DNA of 64,000 nucleotides from Primulina eburnea (GCF_022965805.1 NC_133104.1:43630682-43694681); one strand, 5' to 3'; shown: positions 12,675 through 28,383, counted from the stretch's first letter. Made by a program: numbers and translations. Notes: generated by a model from the letters alone, not told the origin.

Positions 12675-15600
12675 TCATCTCATGTTGCAACACATAGGCT
12701 TTTCTTGATGTCTTAGTTTGTTCCAAAGACAAGTCATCTGCCTTGGAGACTGGTAATGAGCCGTATAATACTCTTCTATGCATCCAAATTGACAAAACTT
12801 TAAGCTATGTACGTATTCCACAGGTCTTGAGCTATTGAATTTCTCGACCCACATTCCCATGCTAACATCTTCCATTTTAAACAACTGCACATTCAATAAA
12901 ACTGTTGATGGTTGCTTTCGGATGTGAAATTCTATTAGAGCCGACATGGGCAAGTGTGAAATCTTGAAAAAGATGGGCCAATGGTATTTACCCTCAATTT
13001 ATGTTTTTCGAATTCCGAAAGAACGAAGTTTGCGATATCTGATGAGATTATATAGCCTGGACCGTTGGCATAAGGTGGATAATCCTCCTCTGGCCATTCC
13101 TGTATTGCAAAAAAAGAAGTGATAATAATATCAGCCTTATTGCCATAAATACTTTTATTAAAGCATGTCAAATTTCAAAAAACTGTCGGCATATTACTGA
13201 CAAAGCTCAAATAATTGAGGATGATTCATGGAAATACATGTGCATATTAATGACAAAGCTCGTGTTACACCAGTATCAACCGAAAAAGCCAAAAAAAGGA
13301 AAAGGTTTAAATGGTACCTCGTATGTAACTGCCCATTTACCACTACGAAGGGGCTTGTGATAGTAATTTATGTTTCCCATATACAAGCTAGTGTTTGCAG
13401 GCACCTTTTTTGCTTCCATAAATATTGTGTCTACTCTCACAAATGTATCATCATCGCCTTTCATGATATAATTAGCAGATAAAGTCCGAGCCTGCAAGTG
13501 CATGAATTGAATTGAAATGGAAAGAAGATTCTCAATTCTCAACTTATCAGGGAACACATTACTCACTCCATATGCACAAATAGCAACAGTTTTCATAACC
13601 ACGAGATCATAGTTGTCCATGTATGGTACTATTACAATGTCTCCAAAAAACTCGGCTTCTTTCTTTATTTCAGCATTAAGATCCTTTCTTGCATGCTGTT
13701 AAAGATTAGTTTCAAGAAATAGCATCAGCAACATTAAAACTTAAGAAATCAAAAAGGAAAAAGTTATTTTATAAGAAACCTATCATTTTTGCTACCAGGG
13801 CAACAAAGAACCGAGAGACAACTTTTGAAGATTTGATCAAATCATGCTGCATCCAAGACTTTCTCATCGTCATACGTTCAGGAAAGTGGTTGCCTGCTGA
13901 AAGAATACCGATGAAAAGTTCTGCTGGCTTATCTGGAATAGGAGGGGCCTTCCATCTGCCAGAGAAATCAAGATGTTTATGAGGAGCAAAACTCGGGTGT
14001 GAGGTGGGCAAGGAAGCAGCAAAAACGGAATGAACATCAATATCTCCATTCAAAGTCAATCCAGTGGCATCCTCGATGGCGAATCCCTATAAACATTAAG
14101 TAAACTCTTAGACATGGTCTCATGAATATCAACACTAAAGTTCAGTGATAACATGGTCATTTGAATATCAACACTAAAGTTCAGCGATGAGATACTCACT
14201 GTGTGATACGGGAATGAAGTGATATGCCTCCCATCAACCTGGACATGGTAACCCTCAAAGCCGATACTAAGAGTTAGAACAAAGAGTTTGTTTTCAGCAA
14301 AAGGAAACGGCCAATCAATATCCACCTCTTTAGTTCGTCCCATTAACCGATTTAACCACCAAGCTGCCTTTGATTTCTCTGCCCCATTCTCATTATCACG
14401 AATCCATTTGTCACATTTCACCAGCCCATCAACTGCAGAAAGCCAACAGAATTAACCAGGAATCACAGCACCACAACGGAAGTACTGAATATACAGCATC
14501 AAGAAAACACATCGCAGACCAACTACATAACAGATTCATGTGGCTCAAGAAAGCAACAAAATTATGATGCAAACCTCCAAATCTTGCAAGACGAGTCTCC
14601 TGCATCCTTTGATAGTTCATAATTAGGAGATAAAAAATTGGTCTTTAGGAATAAATTGCTCAAGAACAACTACATAACAAATTTATGTGGCACAAGAAAG
14701 CAACAAAATTATGATGCAAACGTCCAAATCTAGCAAGACGAGTCTCCTGCATCCTTTGATAGTTCATAATTAGGAGATAAAAAAATTGGTCTTTAGGAAT
14801 AAATTGCTCAAGTTACATGTAAAATGTCCCTAATTCTATTACGCTAAAACATTTGGATATAAAAATGTTAAAAAGCAACAATTCCCACAACGGAAGTACT
14901 GAATATACAGCATCAAGAAAACACAACACAGAACAACTACATAACAAACTTATGTGGCACAAGAAAGCAACAAAATTATGATGCAAACCTCCAAATCTAG
15001 CAAGACGAGTCTCCTGCATCCTTTGATAGTTCATAATTAGGAGATAAAAAATTGGTCTTTAGGAATAAATTGCTCAAGTTGCATGTAAAATGTCCCCAAT
15101 TGTATTATGCTAAAACATTTGGATATAAAACTGTTAAAAAGCAACAATTCCTCTGTTATGAACTCACGATCAACACCTTGTGCCCGGAAGAAAATATCGC
15201 TCGGACACGAGAATGTGACACCTTACCTTCTGCACATCAGCACACAAATACCTTGAATGAAATGGATTAACACTGTCGTTGTTCCACCTAACAGCTGGTA
15301 ACAATGATTTCTTTCCAAACTCATCTATTTCATTCAAGCTATTTTAATCAAAATAAATTTTTGATAATTATAAATTTCGTCAAAAAGAAGAATGAAATTT
15401 ACTATTTGAATCCAAAACCATGTAAAGTTATCATTCGCAAGCAAAGAACATCGATCACAAAGAAACAACCTCTACTCACCTGTCTCCTCATCAGCCCGTG
15501 ATTGCCAACCTTCACACCTATGTGATGTACCCCACTGCATTCTATAACGAGTATTTTGTTCAATGACAGGCTTCCCACTCCAATCCCCCTTCAACCGTGG

Positions 15601-16332
15601 ATTGAAATGCAGGATCCTAGGGGGGTCCTCCCCTTCCACAGTCTTAAGGCCTAGCAACTCCATCACAAACTGCGAAACCATCACATCATGTCCTTTCCTC
15701 AACACCGAAATCTTTGTATTGGCCTCCTCGTGGGCTACTTTTGGTTTCCCCACCACTGTTATATGTGATCCCAATGTAAGCCCACACGGCAACACCGCCA
15801 TTCTCCCATTTTTCGAAAATTCTTTGCCAGATATTGTCACTGAAAGAGGGCAATCCTCACCCTTAAGGCCACTACTATTGGTAGGAGTGTTATTAGAACT
15901 AAAACCTTCATAACTACTATTCTTTTCCATTAATTCGAGTTCTTGCCAGAGCCTTCTGCCAAGTTCAAACGCTTCGCTCGCAGACTCAGAAATCCTGGCA
16001 GCGCTAAAATTCAAGCCAGAAACGAAAGTCTGAGTAAAGTCGGTAATTATCCTCTCGGGTCTATCTAATTGAGGCACATTATCAAGGGGGCGAACGGGAG
16101 CCACTTTTTCCTCCAAATTTTCCGCGCTTTCAAGCACGAAAGTGTTGGGATTCAATAATCCATAACCATTATTAGAGAAACCTTCGAACGAAACCGAAGA
16201 AAACCCATTGTTGAACAAAAAAGGCGCTTCAAAACTCACCAGAAGTATATTCAATATCCCAAACACAACCAACATCAGAATTGATCTTCCCCTGCTCAGC
16301 GAAAAGAACGCTTCTGAAGTCGCTCTCTTCAT
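12675..16332 (-). CDS. Hydroxyproline O-galactosyltransferase (GALT family, GT31)
   Basis: Seven exons on the minus strand: 15480-16332, 14200-14432, 13796-14086, 13567-13695, 13318-13491, 12992-13099, 12675-12884. All junctions are GT-AG and the phases agree, giving 665 residues. It is a type II Golgi membrane protein: short basic cytosolic tail, transmembrane anchor at about residues 17-34, stem, galectin-type lectin domain (about 180-370) and GT31 galactosyltransferase domain (about 425-620). The metal-binding acidic motif is DDD at residues 515-517 in [19 protein letters not shown] and EDVSMGMW are the other family signatures. Members add the first galactose to hydroxyproline of arabinogalactan proteins. 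The architecture matches the GALT2-GALT6 group, but the exact orthologue cannot be chosen from sequence alone. Intron 1 carries tandem duplications. Confidence 0.94.
14472..15077. repeat. Imperfect tandem duplications inside intron 1 of the galactosyltransferase
   Basis: A unit of about 144 bp, beginning AACTACATAAC and ending near AATAAATTGCTCAAG, occurs at about 14521-14664, 14668-14813 and 14935-15077 with few differences. A leader segment (ACAACGGAAGTACTGAATAT) precedes the first and third copies at about 14474 and 14888. The unit keeps an open minus-strand frame ([18 protein letters not shown]) in each copy, but this matches nothing in the GALT family and is spliced out in the model. Confidence 0.8.
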
Positions 16333-16662
16333 CCTTCTAACAACAGTTCACAAAAACAAAAACTGAGAATATAGGCGGCAGCACGGGCATAGTAATAGCT
16401 GGTATTGATAATCACGAAAACCCAAGTAAAAACTGGAATCTTTTTTTAGAGGAAAAAAAAGGGTGTCGTTTGTATGATCTGTAGAAGTGCCAAATAATTC
16501 CAGCGGAAGTAAATAGAGACGTTAGGTCAGCAACACAAAGCTTCATCCACGTCTCGACCGATAGAGATACAAGAGTCCTGTATGCATACGTAGAGAGAGA
16601 TAGAGGAGACGGTGATGAAGGTGAAATTCTGGGTTGGAATCTCCTCTCCTCTCCTCTCGTAG

Positions 16663-16788
16663 CAATTCAAATTGAAATAATAAAATGCATATAGAAGATA
16701 TTATATTAAAATATTTAGATACTTCCAATTCAAATTGAAATAATAAAATGCATATAGAAGATATTATATTAAAATATTTAGATACTTC
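16663..16788. repeat. Perfect 63-bp tandem duplication
   Basis: Positions 16663-16725 are repeated exactly at 16726-16788. The unit begins CAATTCAAATTGAAATAATA and ends with GATACTTC. It lies about 330 bp upstream of the galactosyltransferase start codon, in its promoter or 5' UTR. The lack of differences suggests a recent event. Confidence 0.9.
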
Positions 16789-16880
16789 CGAGGAATTAGC
16801 AGAATTCGGCTAATTATTATTCTTATTATTACTACATAAAAATCAGTTCCAGTTATATTTCGAAACTAATATAATAAAGA

Positions 16881-17050
16881 GTAGGTTCATCTCACGACTT
16901 TTTATCTGTGAGACGAGTCACTCTTACCGATATTCACACTAAAAAATAATATTATTAGTATAAAAATTAATATTTTTTTATGGATGACCCAAATAATAGA
17001 TATATCTCACAAAATACGACCTGTGAAACCGTCTCACATAAATTTTTGCT
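16881..17050 (-). repeat. GTGAGAC-palindrome repeat, copy 1
   Basis: Read on the minus strand it has the family order: GTGAGACGGTTTCAC, a GTGAGA box, GGGTCATCCAT, an AT-rich centre, TGTGAATATCGG, then GTCTCACAG. It is somewhat diverged from the copy at 60331. Confidence 0.75.
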
Positions 17051-17118
17051 TATAATAGAATGAAAATCACGTTAGCGTAAAATCTATAGATCTTGGTCGT
17101 CCGAATAAATATTTGTAG

Positions 17119-17276
17119 AGTGAGTCTCATGTGAGACCGTCTCACGGATCTTAATCTGTGAAACAGGTCGACCCTACTCATATTCACAATAAAAAATAAT
17201 ACATTTTCATGGATGACCCAAATAAGAGATCTGTCTCACAAATACGACCCGTAAGATCGTCTCACACCAGTTTTTG
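17119..17276 (-). repeat. GTGAGAC-palindrome repeat, copy 2
   Basis: Same family and same orientation as copy 1, about 70 bp away. The two ends are near-perfect inverted repeats: GTGAGACCGTCTCACGGATC on the left, and GTAAGATCGTCTCAC on the right. The size of about 160 bp, lack of coding and palindromic termini fit a MITE-like element. Confidence 0.78.
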
Positions 17277-19197
17277 CCATATTTGTAGCTACTAATCAAG
17301 AAAATTCAATTATTATTATTATTATTATTATTTTGAATTTGTTAACAAATATCAATTTATTTTACTCAAACTATAATTCTTGATTGCTCAATGCTTCGTT
17401 TAAAAAAATTAAGAACAATTTCCAACTTGTTAGATAAGGTCGTGACTTTTGTAAGTGGGCTCAAATTCCAGCATCATCTTTTCACAAAGTGCATCCCCAC
17501 TCGAATTCGAGGTGTGGGAGAATCGATGGTTTCGGTTTCAACAAAATGTGGAAATGATGTTTGACATCAGTTTTATTCCGATTCCTAAAGACTCTTCTTC
17601 GGGTTCTGATTGTTATAACTTTGATCAAAAGTTAATTGCTAGCTCCTAAATTATGACATCCCAGAGCTAAGGTTGATGGAGCATAAATGAGCAACAATAA
17701 ATTTATTTTTCAATTATTATATAAAACAATATCAAAAATCTTTTCTCTCTTTTTTTTTTCTTTCAACCTAAATTATATAAATCAAGTAATTTTCAACCAT
17801 ATATATTTCACACACATGACGCGACTGTATCCCAGTCGCTTGAATGTGTACTGGGTAAACCATCGAACTAGCGCAAATACGCAATACACAAACCATTATG
17901 TGTCACAAGCTCGCTCGAGAATAAGTTAGTTGGAGGAATCGAATTTTTGACCATTGATCAAGTGATCACTATTCATTTAGTCCACTAACTCGGACATACG
18001 AGAGCCACTGTGCGAGAGACAAGCGTCGCAGTGCCACAAAAGCAGCGCCACAGCTCTATCGTGCCGAGCAACAAGCGCTGCAGCGCTAGGTCGCCGAAAG
18101 ATTAGTGCCTAGGCGCTAAGGAGCAAGTGCTGCATGCGGCGCCACACCCTCGACCAATTGGAAACAAATGGGCTTGAACTCACGGCCCGAACGAAAAAGA
18201 TAAAAAGGGAGAAAACCGGGGACGACCGTCTTTGTAGCAGATTTCACACGGGAGACGAGAGGACACACGAGAAGAAGATCTGTAGCGCAAGGATTGATCA
18301 CGAAGACGAAGAACGACGAATCTGTGCACAGAGACGCTGCTTCTGATTTGTTATCTGATTACTTCACCTTTATTTTCTTGTGTTACGATGTCTAAACTTT
18401 CAAGCATGTTTGTTTTTGTTTGGATTTCGTTATGAACTAATTTTTCATTCTAGAAGATGATGTAGCTTCATTGATACGATAATTTTGACTTGGTTGTTGA
18501 TATGATTGAATTCCTTATTGCTTAACTGGCAATAAATTGTTTGTTGTCTGATTAATTCTACAACTTGGGAGAGTGACATTTATATTGTTCGGAAGGCATA
18601 TAAACTTGGGAGAGTGACGTTTATATCATTTTGGCACGTGAGGTCTACATAAAAATCGTTGTGATAATAAATATGAATAATTAGATAAATACACTTAAGA
18701 CAACACTTTGAAAATCGTTGCTCAAGGACAAATGAGTGTTCGAATTTGAAGAAGTGGTTTTTTTGATTGAAAATATATATGTATGAGTTTTGGCTTTTAT
18801 CTTTTAAGTAATATTGTTATTATTATACTTATCAGTTTGGACCACAAAGCACTACTAAAGATGAGAAAGAGCCCACCATAATTGTAAATTGTAACACATT
18901 ATTCAATTGTGTTCGACATAATGTCGGTGTTTTCGCTCCATTTTTGGGCACATCATGTATCACAAATTCCACAAGTCCCACAAAATTTTACCTAAAACTT
19001 ATAAATAGCTTAAATTATTCAATAATATATGACATTGCCAAATGTAAATGCACTAATTAAAAGCTAAGAATTTATTATAGAACATAATAATTGAAATACT
19101 TAAATATTAATTGAGTCAGAGAACAAAAAAGTTGATGTATTAAATGACGAGCATTTTATTCCGCAGCCCCACACTAGTTTCATTATTGTCTGTAGGA

Positions 19198-20299
19198 ATG
19201 GCACACAACAGCCAGAGGCGCATCGCAGCACAGTCCGACCCCAAAACATCCATGAATCCCTCACTCAAGAAGCACCCCAAACCCACCCCCTTCGCCGCCT
19301 CCGCCATCACTTCCGTCCCCGAAGTCCACCACCACCCAATCCCAGATCCCATTACTATCCCTGCTTCCACTGTCGAGAACATATCGTATCGCTTCTCCAA
19401 GCTATATGCAAATCACAAGAAACTTGGCTCCAAATCCTTAGGCCCCTCTAACCCGCATCCTCATCCTCGACCAGAGAACCATGTCCGACAAAAAACCTTC
19501 ACCGTATCCCCGGTTCTGGACACACCTTGCACGACTTTGACCAAGTCAAAGAGCCACCATGAAAGAAACGATTTCCCAGTTTCAAAAATTGAGGGGGGAA
19601 ATCACTTCAGCTCAAGGGCCAAGGTGAAAGAAAAGGATAAAATCAAGAACCCATCAAATAAAGACCAAAAGAAACCATTTTTGGTAGAGTATGACGTGAA
19701 AAAGGCGTCCCAGTTTATGACTAGGAGTCTAGAAAGAGACCAGGTTAAGGGATTTCAAAAAGGGTTCGATGGGAGAAGGCTATCTGTGTCATCTCTCCCA
19801 CTTGATAATGGAAGAAGAAACAAGTCAGTTATCGGCTCACAGATTGACCTGTCTGGTTTCTTCTCTTGTGCTGGTGTGAGAGTTGTTGCTGTTGATATGC
19901 CTCCGTCTGTGCAAATTCATGCTGTTAATTGTGCAAGAAGGACTCATGATAGCTTGGAGAAGTTCACCTCCAAGTCTCTTGCTTTTACACTTAAAAAGGT
20001 AATTAGTCATAACTTCAATCTTTAAGATGTTGGACTTTGATCATTAATTTTTTCTTCTTTCAATTTTTATTGGTTTATTTCCTTAAATACATATTGAACG
20101 GACAGTCTTTGTTTTTATTTTCTTGTTTCTGCAGGAATTTGATGAGGCCTATGGACCTGCTTGGCACTGTATAGTGGGGACAAGTTTTGGGTCATTCGTG
20201 ACCCATTCAGTTGGGGGATTCATGTATTTTTCTATGGATCACAAGATATATATCCTCTTATTCAAGACTACTGTACAAAAGCAGATTCAAATTGAATGA
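19198..20299 (+). CDS. Dynein light chain LC8-type protein with long basic N-terminal extension
   Basis: Two exons, 19198-19998 and 20135-20299, encode 321 residues. The last 85 or so residues are an LC8/DYNLL domain: AVDMPPSVQIHAVNCAR, then EFDEAYGPAWHCIVGTSFGS and VTHSVGGFMYFSMDHKIYIL, which is the family's dimer and target-peptide groove core. The first 220 residues are low-complexity, rich in Pro, His, Lys and Ser, and match no domain I recognise. Higher plants lack dynein heavy chains, so LC8-like proteins there probably act as dimerising hubs rather than in a motor; that role is inference. An ATG at 19144 in the same frame would add 18 residues, but the ATG at 19198 has a better context (G at -3 and +4). 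Confidence 0.9.
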
Positions 20300-21396
20300 G
20301 GTGATATCTAATATTTTCCTTTTAGCGCAGACAGAATTTTGGAATGATATTGTCGCCTCCTCGTTATTGGATTATACATGGTAGTTTTACTTGGGAAAGA
20401 ATTGGAACAATTCATTGTTTGATGTCGTTTACCGCAACGGAAACAACCAATATTTATAAAATATGGTATGAGAGATCATTTTGAAACACCAATGAAAGAA
20501 ACGTTCTGGATAGATGACATGAACTGGAATTGGCATGGCCCATGGGTACATGTGTTTTTGGAATCATATAATGTATTATTGTTATGAGCATCAATTTTGA
20601 TCCGTATTTTGGATTTCGTTCATCACTTGGAACTTCAAGAATTGATGATTTGTCATCTTTGGCATCATAGAAGCCATATGCATCCCTCTGAAGCTAAGAG
20701 CATTTTTCATTTGGTGCTTGATTAGAGAGACAAACCAAAATGTAGATACTTGATGAATATCAACATGTATGTTTAAAGCTTTTAATTGTTTGATCCGTAG
20801 ATTCTGAAAATGTTAGAATTGGCCTCGCGAGTTCCTGTGAAGAAATATCTTTGGCCATTTACTTGGTATGATCAAGTAAACAAAAAAAGTTCATTTAATT
20901 TTCGAATTGCATATTAGTACACAGGTTTATCGATGAACCTCATTTTTTCTTTTTTTGGATTGTGTTGGGAGTATAGAAAAGCTAATTCTTATTTAAGATA
21001 CTCGCTTTACTTGCAGCCGGCTACTTTGGAATCGGACCTGAAAATTTACTTGCAAAATCTGAATTACTACGCAAAATGCATCACATATTTTTTCTCTCTG
21101 GATAAATCATGCAAAGCATGGGGTACATTCGTGCTGAATGAAATTCTGCGTACATCATAACTACATCAACAGACTCGAATCTTCAGCCAGAAACTAGATA
21201 TACATAGGAACGTCTGTTCTGTTCTGTTCTGAGTCCAGTGTGCTGTCATCTCTCCTAAAATAAGGAAATTTTACTAAGTTACTTGAAATTATTGATGAAA
21301 ATTCTGAGCAGAACATCAAATCAAGGAGCATTCAATAATCTCCCACTCGCGAACCAAACATATTTTGTGGCCGATGCGAAAAGAGCTGCATCTTTG
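20300..21396. other. Convergent intergenic spacer between the LC8 and 5-FCL genes
   Basis: Holds the 3' UTRs of the two facing genes. A short TCTGT repeat lies near 21208-21230. Small open frames (for example 20933-21160) show no family resemblance. Nothing else is seen. Confidence 0.55.
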
Positions 21397-23986
21397 TCAG
21401 GAACAGAGCGTACTGGCAGCTGGAGTGATGGGGATTACACCAGAGGAGGACACAAGCGCATCCACAAAAACATCATTTGGAGTGATAGGTATAACGCCTT
21501 CTTCCATTATTTGTGGTGAATAAGAAAGAGCGACTATACATGAAACAAAACATGTCCCACTGAGTCAACAATATTTTACGCTATGCCCGCCTTGTAGCTC
21601 AAGTTGCAATGTGTTTGCGAGCATAATGTGTAATGAAACATACCCAACAATGGTTTCTGCCACTTGCGTTCCTCGGCGAGTTCTTGATATTTCGTGAGGA
21701 ATGTGTCGTAATAACTTTATTTTATAGGAACATGAAATTGGCACAGAACATTAAAACCGTCAGAATTTAAGAAAAAAGAATGAAATACAAGAACCAAGAA
21801 CTAAAATAAAACCCATGTCACAAAGGAGCAATACCCTCCACCACGACCCAATCGTCGGCCAGATTTATCAAAAGCAAGTCCTGTAGTAGAAAAGGATGCC
21901 CGAGTCAGATCAAATTCAACAGAGTTAAAAATTTCTGGACTAGAAGAAGTGAGGCTGGAAGAAAGTGCTTCTTACCAGGTAAAAGGAACAAGTCTACAGG
22001 TTCATCAGTTAACATGACTGCAAAAGAACAAAAGAAACAGAAATTTATATGTAATTAGACTTTAGTTCCCTGTAATTTTAGCAGCCAAAATAAATCAATC
22101 AAGCGCAATATTTAAAGTTTGACAAAGAAAACTAGCTCTGACAAGGACTTGTAGAATTAGATCAGATTATTCAGCACTCTCATATTTTTAGTTATCTGAC
22201 TATGTGTACTTTCAAGGTCCTAGTTATTCACAAATAAACTGACGTTCGAAATGGATTACCAATGGTGAACCACAAAATTCAGAGACGAATTCGTAAAGTT
22301 TCAAATAAACCTTGTTTAGAAAACATGCAAGAATTACCATCTTCGAGCTTGTTTCCCTGAGCATCAAGGGGAGCTGGTTCCAATATGTTCATTGAATTTG
22401 CAATTAGATCGTCCATAGTAGAGATGTTCAGCATCCTCATATGACTGTTCTTGTCTTCTACCCTCGGAACATATAGCGTCTTTCTCACCTGGTACTGGCC
22501 ATCTTAAAATTGAAAAAACATGAATAAAACTATTGAGCAGGAACGACGGGTATAGCTCCTTTAAATTAAATAACTGCAATAATATTCAGATACTAATTTG
22601 ATGGCCCTATGCAACACATGGTCATTTTTTCTAGATCTGACTCACTCTTCTCTAAGATATATAATCAAGGAAGCTTGGACCATAGAGTGCTCGTGAGGAT
22701 CCTATATGTTTCACCAAAAGGACATCATCAAACATTTTATGCTTAAAAAGGTATCACAAACTGCACATGTTGCTCATAAATCTGATGATATCGTATCCAT
22801 GTAGATTAACCATATTTACTAGAGGCCTAAAGAACATTGAGGAGCACAGGCAGCACAGAGAAGCTCCAGACAAGGAGCACAACTTGTCTAAACGATGTAC
22901 ACTAAGACATAGCATTGCCAAATCGAGATGCTTCAGAAAATTAAGTTACATGACATCCCAAATTAACAACCGAACCCCAATAAGACAAATATGCGTCAGT
23001 GTATAAAGCACAATGTATTTCACCACTGCAACCAAGGATGGCTGTAATCAAGGTACACTTATAGCCAAGGTATGCGCTTTTCTAAAAGACTGCACCTTGG
23101 CTTATGTCTTGGTGCTGGAAGGTATGCCGTGTATACTTTTAATAACTATGTTATAAACTAGACCCTTAAAGGTTATTCACGTATGCTTGGAGAGAGAGTC
23201 ACACACCTGCTAACTCATATTAAATCATGTAAGTTGCTAGTTCGTGTGGGTTAAGATATAGCCTGAGGGATCAAAACGAAATTAAACCAAATTTGACGAT
23301 TAAAAGAAATTGCAATATACCATCCCAAATGTACGGAAGATCTAAATCAAGTTATAATTTTTTTCTACAATATATCATTAAACGAACTTTTCGAAGCAGC
23401 AAAGAGTGATTCATCAAAGTAAATACCTTTATCCGTGCTTTTTAGGATTTCTAACAGGAGTTTAGAAGTATCCACTTCTCTTAAAGCAGCACAAGTTATA
23501 TAAGCACATAGTCTTTTACATGTCTTAAACCATGGAGATTCCAATACAATTCTCTGTATTGCATCATCTGAAGAAACAAACAAACCAAGATAAACACGAA
23601 CCGATGTCATTAAGAGATCAAACAACGGTGAATAACAAGATTCAAGAACCAAATTATGCGTGTGTGTGTGTGTGTATATATCAAAATCTGTGGTCTTTGC
23701 ACGAGTTTATACCTTCTCGAGATCTGAGGATGGGATCCATGGACTTGAGTTCCTTTTTAATTTTGAAACGAAGGGACTTCTTCAGCTTGAAAATGGTATC
23801 CAAATCCATGGTGGCGCTCATGTTGGAGAAGGATGAAGTGGAGGAGGAGCGAAGGTTAAGGTGAAGAAGAGGGACGGAAATTGCAGGGGTCTTGGTGGGC
23901 AATGGTGGAGATGGGGCAGCCGCTAATGTGCACGGGTGGGTCATCCGTCTTGCCAATCTATGGAAAAAGAGGCCCACTATGGTCAT
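21397..23986 (-). CDS. 5FCL: 5-formyltetrahydrofolate cyclo-ligase, organelle-targeted
   Basis: Seven exons on the minus strand: 23713-23986, 23427-23567, 22338-22502, 21976-22017, 21835-21880, 21644-21714, 21397-21533. Phases agree and give 291 residues. The enzyme converts 5-formyl-THF to 5,10-methenyl-THF with ATP, returning folate to the one-carbon pool. The first 60 or so residues are Ser/Pro/Arg-rich and suit a mitochondrial transit peptide. Conserved blocks follow: LYVPRVEDKNSHMRML, LFLLPGLAFDKSGRRLGRGG and the GRGGGYYD loop near residues 218-225 (substrate/ATP site), then LVALSYSPQ and a DALVSSSGVIPI end. The GRGGGYYD loop is split by an intron, and two exons are only 42 and 46 bp, so automated models may miss them. 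The exon 3 acceptor (TTTTAAG before 22502) is chosen by phase and is the least certain junction. Confidence 0.92.
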
Positions 23987-25852
23987 TTCGGAATAGAACC
24001 ATCACCTGCATAACCAAATATATTCAATAATCTTGCAGTTTCAAATGTTTACTGTATAGTTTTGTTATGTCGTCTACGCACGAAAAATATATCAAAATTG
24101 TATATCAAATAGATGAGTATTATTTCGATAAAGTTTAGATTTTTTTTGAGTTCTTGAATGCTAATATAATTGAGTTGTTTTAATTTTGATAGACATATAA
24201 GTATTTAGTGTTGCAATATTCTTTCTAAATATAAAAAAATTTATTAATATGATCTCTAATCATAATCATATTTCGACTATCATTGTGACATTTATTTTAA
24301 TATTACGAACTTTAAAATTGTAAAAATAAAATGGTTAGACTATTATTATTCAAATTAATAAAACAAAATAATATATATATATTTATATATCAATTTTATA
24401 TTTTTTTTAACAACAACTATAATTTCTAAATTTTTCATGATGTTTTTTAAAATTATAAAGTTCTATACATAAATCACGTACTTAAAAAACTAGCAACAAG
24501 TTCTATAAGTATTCATAAATGGAAATTTGACAGCACATAAAACATGAAGGTTACTATAATATTTTTTAAAAAATTATTTTTCTAGCAAATTTTTTAAAAA
24601 ACATAAGAAAATTCTACAAATTTATAAATAATTTTAAATAAATTTCACATAAATATGATTTGAATTCGTTTAGAATCCTCATTTTCAATCACTTTGATAT
24701 ATATATAAATAATTGTTTCACACAAAATCAATTAAAATTCATTTTAATTTTTTCGAAGTGTTATTTTATGACTTACAACAATTATTTGTGTTTTTTAGCT
24801 CATTGGCACTCAGGTTAGTGCAATTCTTCTATGTCTATCATTCGCTTAGTACAAGACTTTGCACGGTCGATCATAATTATTCGTGTTTTGGGTGACAAAT
24901 ATAACTTTTGATCTGAAGATCAAAAAATGTTTGAACTAAAAAATTAATATTTCAGTATCAGTCGGTTTTATTAATGATTTCGTAATCATCAATATTGATT
25001 AATTCTAGTATCTTAATATTATATTGTATCGTACAAAAATAACGAAAAAATTAGATATAATAATAATATATATTTTTTACACAAGTAAACTAAAATATCT
25101 ATGTTGTGGAGTATATTTTTGGTATATTAATTTACTACTTAAAAATTTTTATGATCTCTAAATATTTTTGTTAAACAGTGATATTTAAAATTAATATAAA
25201 ATTAGTCATCGTTATTAATTTGATGTCTAAAATTAAATTACTTTATTTTTTGGTTTTCTTTAAAAGTCTAATAATCAAAACATTAAGTTAAAAATTCAAT
25301 GGAAATAAATGTTGAGGTGGAAATAAATTAAAAAAATAATGATTTTTTTATTATATTGACTAAAGAAAATCATTTATTATCTCGCAAATTTAACGAACTA
25401 ATCCAATCTTAGGCGTTAATAAGATTAACATGCTAAAAAATCATTCAGCCAAGAAAATTTTAGAATTATCTTTTTCCCAACAAAAAACAAAAGATTAAAA
25501 TTGGAACATACATTTATCGATTTTATATTATACTTAGTGGGGAATTTAATTCACTATAAGATTTATGTAATATAAAGTAAGTAAATAAATTATTTTAAGC
25601 AAATTTAATTGATTCTTTAAATAAATTAAATCGTTAGTAACTAGAATAGAAAAATTACGTAATTTATTTACACGTAAATTTAATATATAAATAGATTATA
25701 AACAAAAAATGTTTAAAAAAATATTTATAAAAAAATTGCAGAATCCGTGAGGTTATATTTAATTTTTTTAAAAAAACCGGTTTATTTGCATATTCCCACG
25801 GTCACGACACGCTAACCTAACACACTCCTTCAGTAGCAACTCCATCATTCAG
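23987..25852. other. AT-rich divergent promoter region between 5-FCL and OTC
   Basis: About 1.9 kb of very AT-rich DNA separates two genes transcribed away from each other and should contain both promoters. No repeat, RNA gene or coding region could be supported. Confidence 0.55.

Positions 25853-28383
<2,531 letters not shown>

Larger units (their letters stand above)
16333..19197. other. Repeat-rich divergent spacer between the galactosyltransferase and LC8 genes
   Basis: Contains the 5' UTR and promoter of the galactosyltransferase (CT-rich DNA near 16640-16660), a perfect 63-bp tandem duplication, two copies of the GTGAGAC-palindrome repeat, an (ATT)n run near 17312-17333, and a GC-richer, CpG-rich segment at about 17990-18350. 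The sequence that follows, to about 18690, looks like an untranslated leader of a retroelement and has an internal repeat of CTTGGGAGAGTGAC at about 18565 and 18605. No protein gene is supported. Confidence 0.55.

Noticed and set aside
17455..17649. Open frame of 64 codons
   Set aside because: No family resemblance and it lies amid repeat remains; composition is like the surroundings.
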